From Calliopum simillimum (lineage: Eukaryota > Arthropoda > Insecta > Diptera > Lauxaniidae), in the NCBI GenBank assembly GCA_951812925.1, contig OX638370.1, positions 109,816,897-109,880,896 on the forward strand: a stretch of DNA of 64,000 nucleotides. The letters run 5' to 3'. Positions 58,995-64,000 of the stretch are shown in pieces. The translations under genes and the position numbers were made by a program. Below the pieces are notes generated by a model. The model was not told where the DNA came from. It searched no databases and saw nothing but the letters and a program-made list of their open reading frames with translations. The first letter of the stretch is position 1. The number at the start of each line of letters is the position of its first letter.

Positions 58995-59105
58995 ATGGAA
59001 TTAACTCGTGAACATTTTCGTGCGATCATTTTTCACAACTTTCGACTGGAGTTGAGCAAAAAGCGGTACACCTCCGATTTCGCAGAACTATTTCGAATTT
59101 TGTGA
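58995..59105 (+). pseudogene. Mariner transposase N-terminal fragment
   Basis: Thirty-six codons, MELTREHFRAIIFHNFRLEL through YTSDFAELFRIL, then a stop. This is recognisable as the start of a DD34D mariner transposase with its first helix-turn-helix. The upstream ATTTGGCAAAAAA context is also typical. Nothing of the rest is found; a GC-rich segment begins soon after. Confidence 0.7.
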
Positions 59106-59134
59106 AAGAACTCCAGAACTATTCCCAACGGAAT

Positions 59135-59940
59135 AGGGGGTTGGAGTAACCCGGCAGAAGATAGTATCAGTTAGCAGTCTCTCTTGTTTCGTAGTAGGTA
59201 GGGTTGTGAAGAAGATTGTCTCTTCCACAACTCAGAAGGGAGGCAATGGATTAGTCTGGTCCAGCCTTTCTAGCCTTGTGTTGTATACGGCCGGTTATAA
59301 GGGGTGTCAAAGTTGTGGACTGAATGGTCGCAATGGAGGCGAAAGATGGTGGCGCACGGGGTATTTGAGGGTCTAGGTCCTCCCCACCCAGGTTGTCGAA
59401 AAATGGTGAAGCATGGGGCGATGGTGGGCCGTCCTCGACCTACCATCACCCAGTTATTTGGAGGGCGTGGGGAGGGGTGGTAGATCTGATCAGACAATCC
59501 GGATCTTCCGCACCGCCAGAAATCGCTGGATTTGAAGGCGCAATCTTGTCTGTATGGTATAGAAAATTGATTGGTGATTAAACGTTGGTTAACAGGAAGA
59601 TAACGGAAAAGTGACGTAACGAAACATGAGCGGCTGTTGGCTAGACGTTGCCCCATGTCTGGCCTCAAGCAGCCTGCTGCCTCCTAGCGGCAACCCCTGG
59701 TAATAGTGGTTGGCAGTGACACTGTTGACCGCAGTGTCCAACTGACCATTGGGATGGCCTTTCGAAGAGTTTCGTGCTGGCTGTGGTTAGGACCTAAATC
59801 GCAGGAAGATTTGGAAGCTCGGTGTGGAGTTGCATTCTCAACCGGGTGCCATGACCCAAAGAATGGCAGAGGTTAAGATAGTCCTCACGTTAAGCACAAG
59901 AGACTTCCCAACGGACCTAGAACTCTAAAAAATTTTCGGT
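59135..59940. mobile_element. GC-rich inserted segment, probably part of an unidentified element
   Basis: About 800 bp are clearly richer in G and C than the surroundings and contain internal repeats (CGAAA.ATGGTG.(A)GCA at 59340 and 59397; GGTCCTCCCCACCC). A 132-codon minus-strand frame (59270-59668) has no family resemblance. The composition and placement, cutting off a mariner fragment, suggest an inserted retroelement leader or 5' region, but no end or target duplication was identified. Confidence 0.4.
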
Positions 59941-61189
59941 TTTCGAAAATCACGGAGCCAACTTCACATGAGTATGTTTCTATTTAACAACATTTTGCGA
60001 AAATATTTTAATTTTTCCCATGAATTATGTCTCAAAGTGTACAAAGTAAATTGAAAATGGTCCTCCCCTTGTACTAAAATGATAATTACCACAATTTGCA
60101 ACTACAGCAACAACAACAGCAACTATGCTGCCATAGCAACCCAAATGGTAACCAAAACTCGTTGCCAAAGTAAATTTAATCAAATCCAATTTTCAAATTG
60201 AATTAGTTTAATGCGTTAATACGCTTAAATTATTAGCGGCGAAGGCACAGCCAATAGCAATTATAAGGCAACTTTTGGCTACAGGAGAACTCGACTAAAT
60301 GCTAAGTACAGTAAGAGAGAGAGGGTGGTGCGGAGTAGAAATGGTGAGGCAAAAAGTGTATGGGTTGTTTTGCAAACCAGAAATTAAACATTTTATTTAA
60401 TTGGATTTAAACTGGCAAATAAATGACAAAGTGTAAATTGCAATTGTGTGCGTACTCATATGTAGAAATAATGTACGTAGATGTGTGTAAATTTGTGCTT
60501 GCGCTCCGAAAATAGGATACCAAAAATGCTAATAGTGACTCACTTGCTGCAAGCGCGAAAATTTGAAAAAAAAAAAAAAAATCAAAATAAATTGGGAGAA
60601 AATGTTTTTTTATTTTATTTTCAAATAAAAGACACAAAAATAGATTAAGTGGCAGTAGAAGAAGCAACACTTTGAACGCATGTGCTAAAAATAACCCCAA
60701 TATAAACATACGTAGTTATAGATGACATACGATTTTAGCAAATGAGATATAAAAACAAATTGAATTGCTGCTGCAGTTAAAGCGTCAAAAGCCAAAAACA
60801 TTACAAATGTATGTGAAAAGAAACACCTGATCGACCGATCCAATAAAACCTGTTCGAAATTCGTGACTAGATGCGTAAAATGTGGCAAAAGACACGAGTG
60901 TTTGAGGAAGCACTTAACTTTATTTACGCAGTTAATGTTTTGGCTCGAATTTTCACTACTATTTTTAGTTCAGGACTATTTCAGAAAGCTGTTTGCTTAA
61001 AGAATTGACCATGACAGTAAATTTTAGCATCGAAAGTGATGGGATAATCAAGCTTAAACTTCTGTGGGAATATATTTTGCAATTGATGTTAAAAATGCGC
61101 TTAATAATGGTGATTATTATGCCTCAAAAATTAACTTAGTGCATGGTAAATCTATATATTAATACGCAAGACAAAAACTTGTCCATCTT
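59941..61189. other. AT-rich spacer
   Basis: No gene or repeat recognised; a CAA/CAG-rich patch lies near 60105-60125 and an A run at about 60568-60581. Confidence 0.4.
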
Positions 61190-61563
61190 TTTTAACCATG
61201 TTAGAAATGGTGTACGACTTTGAATTATATACCATTAGAAAGGTATTTGTGTGTAGATGTGCATAAAGTTAAAATTATGTTAATATTTTGCCTTCAAGCC
61301 AAGCTAAATTAAATACAAATTTTTTAATATTAACAACAACAAAATACACGGTCGCACAGAGCTGAAAAAAGGATAAAGCACAAATAGAAAGACAAAAAGC
61401 ATAGCACTGACTTCATGTTTTTTGTTTTGTTTATATTTTGCTTGAAATATACCAGGGATGCTATTTCGTACCAAATAGCAAAAAAAGTACTAAGTGTGTC
61501 CAAAATGTACCAAAATTAATTAATACATTTATGGTCGAATTTTGACCACTGGGCGATTCTAGT
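61190..61563 (+). repeat. Dispersed repeat, copy 2
   Basis: Second copy of the 56804-57157 repeat in the same orientation, with point differences and small indels throughout. Neighbouring sequence (61564-61860) is rich in AAAATTACCA-type motifs (AATTACCAAAA, AAATTACCATT, TTACCAATA), which may be a separate degenerate array. Confidence 0.8.
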
Positions 61564-62189
61564 ACTACTTTAATACTTGTAAAAAGTGACCAATTTATAA
61601 AGTAAAAATTACCAAAACAATTGTAGAAATTACTATTTTGCAAGGTCAAAATTACCAATAGTTGTGTTTGCAATGACATACATGTGTCTAAAATTACCAT
61701 TATTTTTGGTAAAAATTACTTTAGTAGTTCGAGTATTACGTAAGCAGATCTTATATAATTTTAGACCGCTACGTATAAGAGTACTGGAGATACTTGAAAA
61801 TATGACTAATTTTTATGTTTGAAATGACATATGTATATTGCAAAATTTACCAATCCGTGTGGTAAAACTTACCAATTTCTATAGTAACATTGAATATAAA
61901 AATCGAGTCAAAAGTTTTGCTGTACGTAGACCGGCCAAACAGTCGCTCGAATGGTTGGCACTGAATCTGATTTTGGTGACTGACAAACCCATTTCACACT
62001 CTCTGACGGCGTTAACAAGCAAAATTCCTACATTTAGAGAACGGAGAATTCACACGGAACTCATGAATACTATTGAAAGACCAAAAAATGACAGTTTGGG
62101 CCAAAAAAATAATTTTTCTTCAGAACAGGCGAAACAGTCAATTGGAATCGATATCGGCGGATGTTGGCTCATTATATCTGCCTGAAAAT

Positions 62190-62290
62190 GCGTAAAAAAG
62201 GTCTGAACGGTTATTGGCTTCAGCAAGATGGTTGCCCATGCCGCACTACAAATCAAACAATGCAGTTACTGTCTTGGTTGATTTGCTTCA
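62190..62290 (+). pseudogene. Possible mariner transposase fragment
   Basis: The reading NGYWLQQDGCPCRTTNQTMQ (about 62208-62267) resembles the second catalytic Asp region of Tc1/mariner transposases. Sequence before and after it cannot be aligned by eye, so the boundaries are arbitrary. Confidence 0.4.
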
Positions 62291-62300
62291 GTTCAGTGCT

Positions 62301-64000
62301 AATACTGTAGTTGTAGTGTCTCTCTTTTTTTCGCGAAAAAGAATTATAGTTACCAACGAGTTGCAACTTGAATTTGTTACCATATCATTAATTTTACTGT
62401 AGTTTTTCTACTCACACGTTTGACACTGACCAGAAGCATTTGTTTTTATAAAGTTCAGTACACTGAAGTATTCGTTAGATACTGATAAAAAAATATAGTG
62501 CATTTCAGTGTTAAAATGAAATCAGTGCAAACTTAAATATTGACTTTTTTTATTGTTAAATACTTCAGTTCACAGTAAAATGTGCCGTAAAAAAAACCAT
62601 ATTTCAAGATGTCTTATGCAGGCCCCTACCCAAGTCTGGTGCCAAGCTGCACCAAGTAAAATGCAATAAATATTTTGCTTACACTAACAACTAAGTACAA
62701 CAAATCAAGATATCGCTTACGCGAAATGAAAATATCTTTTTGTAATTTCTCCAATTGTCTTTACTGCGTCCAGTGCCAATTTAAATTTTCACCCTGCTGT
62801 CACTTGCATCCACATACATAAAGACGACATACCCTCCTGAATATATGGGGATTTTACATTGTGACTTTGGTGTTGTTTTATTTTTTTTTTTTTTGTAATT
62901 TAAACTGCAATTTAAGCGATGTCTACACCATACAACAAACAACATCTACGACGACAAAGCTCTGCTCTGAAAATGAAGATGGGAACGCAGATGTCGTGCG
63001 CCATTGAGACCAGCAAGCAAACAAAACAATCTAAATGAGAAATCTTGCATAATTTTGCGCGCCGACAATTTGTTTAAATTGGTGTTCGCTTGACTGGATT
63101 TTTCACTGTGTTGAGAGAGCAGTTGGAAAAAAGGACTTGTGTTTGAATGTTTTTGTTTCTTGGCTTTTATTGTATTTACACTTATTTTTATCTAACCAAA
63201 TTAAAGATTTTTTTTTCGACTTAAAGGCGACATTATTAAGATTAGTTCAAATTGAGTGCTAAAACGCAATTGAATTAAATTGGCAAAATCAAAATGTGTG
63301 AAAAATAAAATTTGCATGGAAAATTCTTTTATTTTAAATTAAATTGTAGTTAACAAAGTAGAAAAATAAATGATTTCAAAAAGAAAATAAATTTATTACG
63401 AAGCACAGATAAATTTAACCATATTAGATCATCTATTAAAATTGGTACCATGTTTCCATCATCCTATTGTGCTTAAAAATGTGTTTAATTTTATGTCGTC
63501 AGATTCCTATACAAAGCAGCAAAACATTGTATACGACGTGATAATATGCAATTTCTACAAATTTTTTAAAATTCCAAAAAAGTACAATATAAGCAGTTAA
63601 ATAATCACAGGTACAACGTCTATTTAAAATTTTAAATATTAGCAAGTTCTCACATACAAAATCTTTTAAGGGAATAGGTAAATTTAATACAAGGTGTCAA
63701 CTACAGAAAAGGAATGTCGTAAATAGTCTATTTATACTGCTGAGTTAGCAAGTTAAATTTAACAAGTTAATTTAAGTTTAACAAGTTAAGTTAACATACT
63801 TGAGGTCATTAGGCATATCAGCAAAAGTAAATCAAATAAATATTTGTAAAATGTTAGTTATTTGCTCATGATTTAAATTAGATCAATCTTCAATCAGAAT
63901 AATGATTGACATAAGTAGTTGTAGATATTAATCATCAATCAAAATTTGTGCTTCGCGTTGGGTGTAATACGAAGAACAAAAAGGAAAAAAAAAAAACTAA
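62301..64000. other. AT-rich DNA to the window edge, no gene seen
   Basis: Only short frames. AAGTTAA-type repeats occur at 63745-63795. The downstream exons of the gene proposed to start near 39.6-40.3 kb were not found. Confidence 0.4.

Noticed and set aside
61838..62185. 115-codon plus-strand frame before the mariner-like fragment
   Set aside because: It does not align by eye with transposase sequence, and the upstream part lies in AAAATTACC-type repeats.

Overview
The window is AT-rich, transposon-laden DNA from a higher fly. Its four host genes look like Drosophila orthologues and have short 55-70 bp introns with canonical splice sites. Repeats resembling those of tephritid fruit flies suggest that family, but this is an inference from memory of the repeats, not a database match. 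No prokaryotic, plasmid, CRISPR or viral features were seen, and no tRNA or rRNA gene was recognised.

Host genes: MOCS3/Uba4 (12343-13704, minus, one exon; tRNA thiolation and molybdopterin sulfur transfer); Mad1 (14723-17601, plus, ten exons, 744 aa; spindle checkpoint); Cog6 (21070-23222, minus, five exons, 623 aa; Golgi tethering); and a SAP30BP/HCNGP-family gene (35658-36764, plus, three exons, 326 aa). They are housekeeping genes with no shared pathway. Two decayed gene copies lie tail to tail between Cog6 and SAP30BP: a P32/C1QBP-like pseudogene (about 23990-24510) and the intron-containing 3' end of an Rrp12-like gene (24963-26215, minus). Both carry frameshifts or stops.

Everything else is intergenic or intronic DNA rich in mobile elements. 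1-11.2 kb holds a palindromic element, a 5'-truncated RNase H LINE ending in (CCTAA)5, three inverted-repeat elements (one built on a 354-bp tandem repeat, one on a 142-bp tandem repeat) and a short palindromic MITE. 26.8-35.0 kb is one nested island: Harbinger-like ends with TTA target duplications enclose a LINE with an intact 955-aa ORF2, followed by an almost intact RTE-type LINE. 37.3-38.7 kb has clustered palindromic MITEs. 41-50.6 kb holds a poly(A)-tailed LINE remnant, three Tc1/mariner transposase copies (one complete except for two nonsense codons) and a pogo-like MITE. 52-62.3 kb holds MITE-like, tandem and dispersed repeats, mariner and RTE relics and a GC-rich segment. A sequence resembling a noncoding first exon ends in a consensus splice donor at 40288/40289, so 40.3-64 kb may be a long first intron of a plus-strand gene that continues beyond the window.

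Nothing here proves a new biological system. The observations most worth following are a hammerhead-ribozyme-like fold at the 5' edge of the LINE, the short elements flanked by 9-bp target duplications (one made almost entirely of a 12-13 bp motif in both orientations), the identical 354-bp tandem units, and the paired P32/Rrp12 gene relics.
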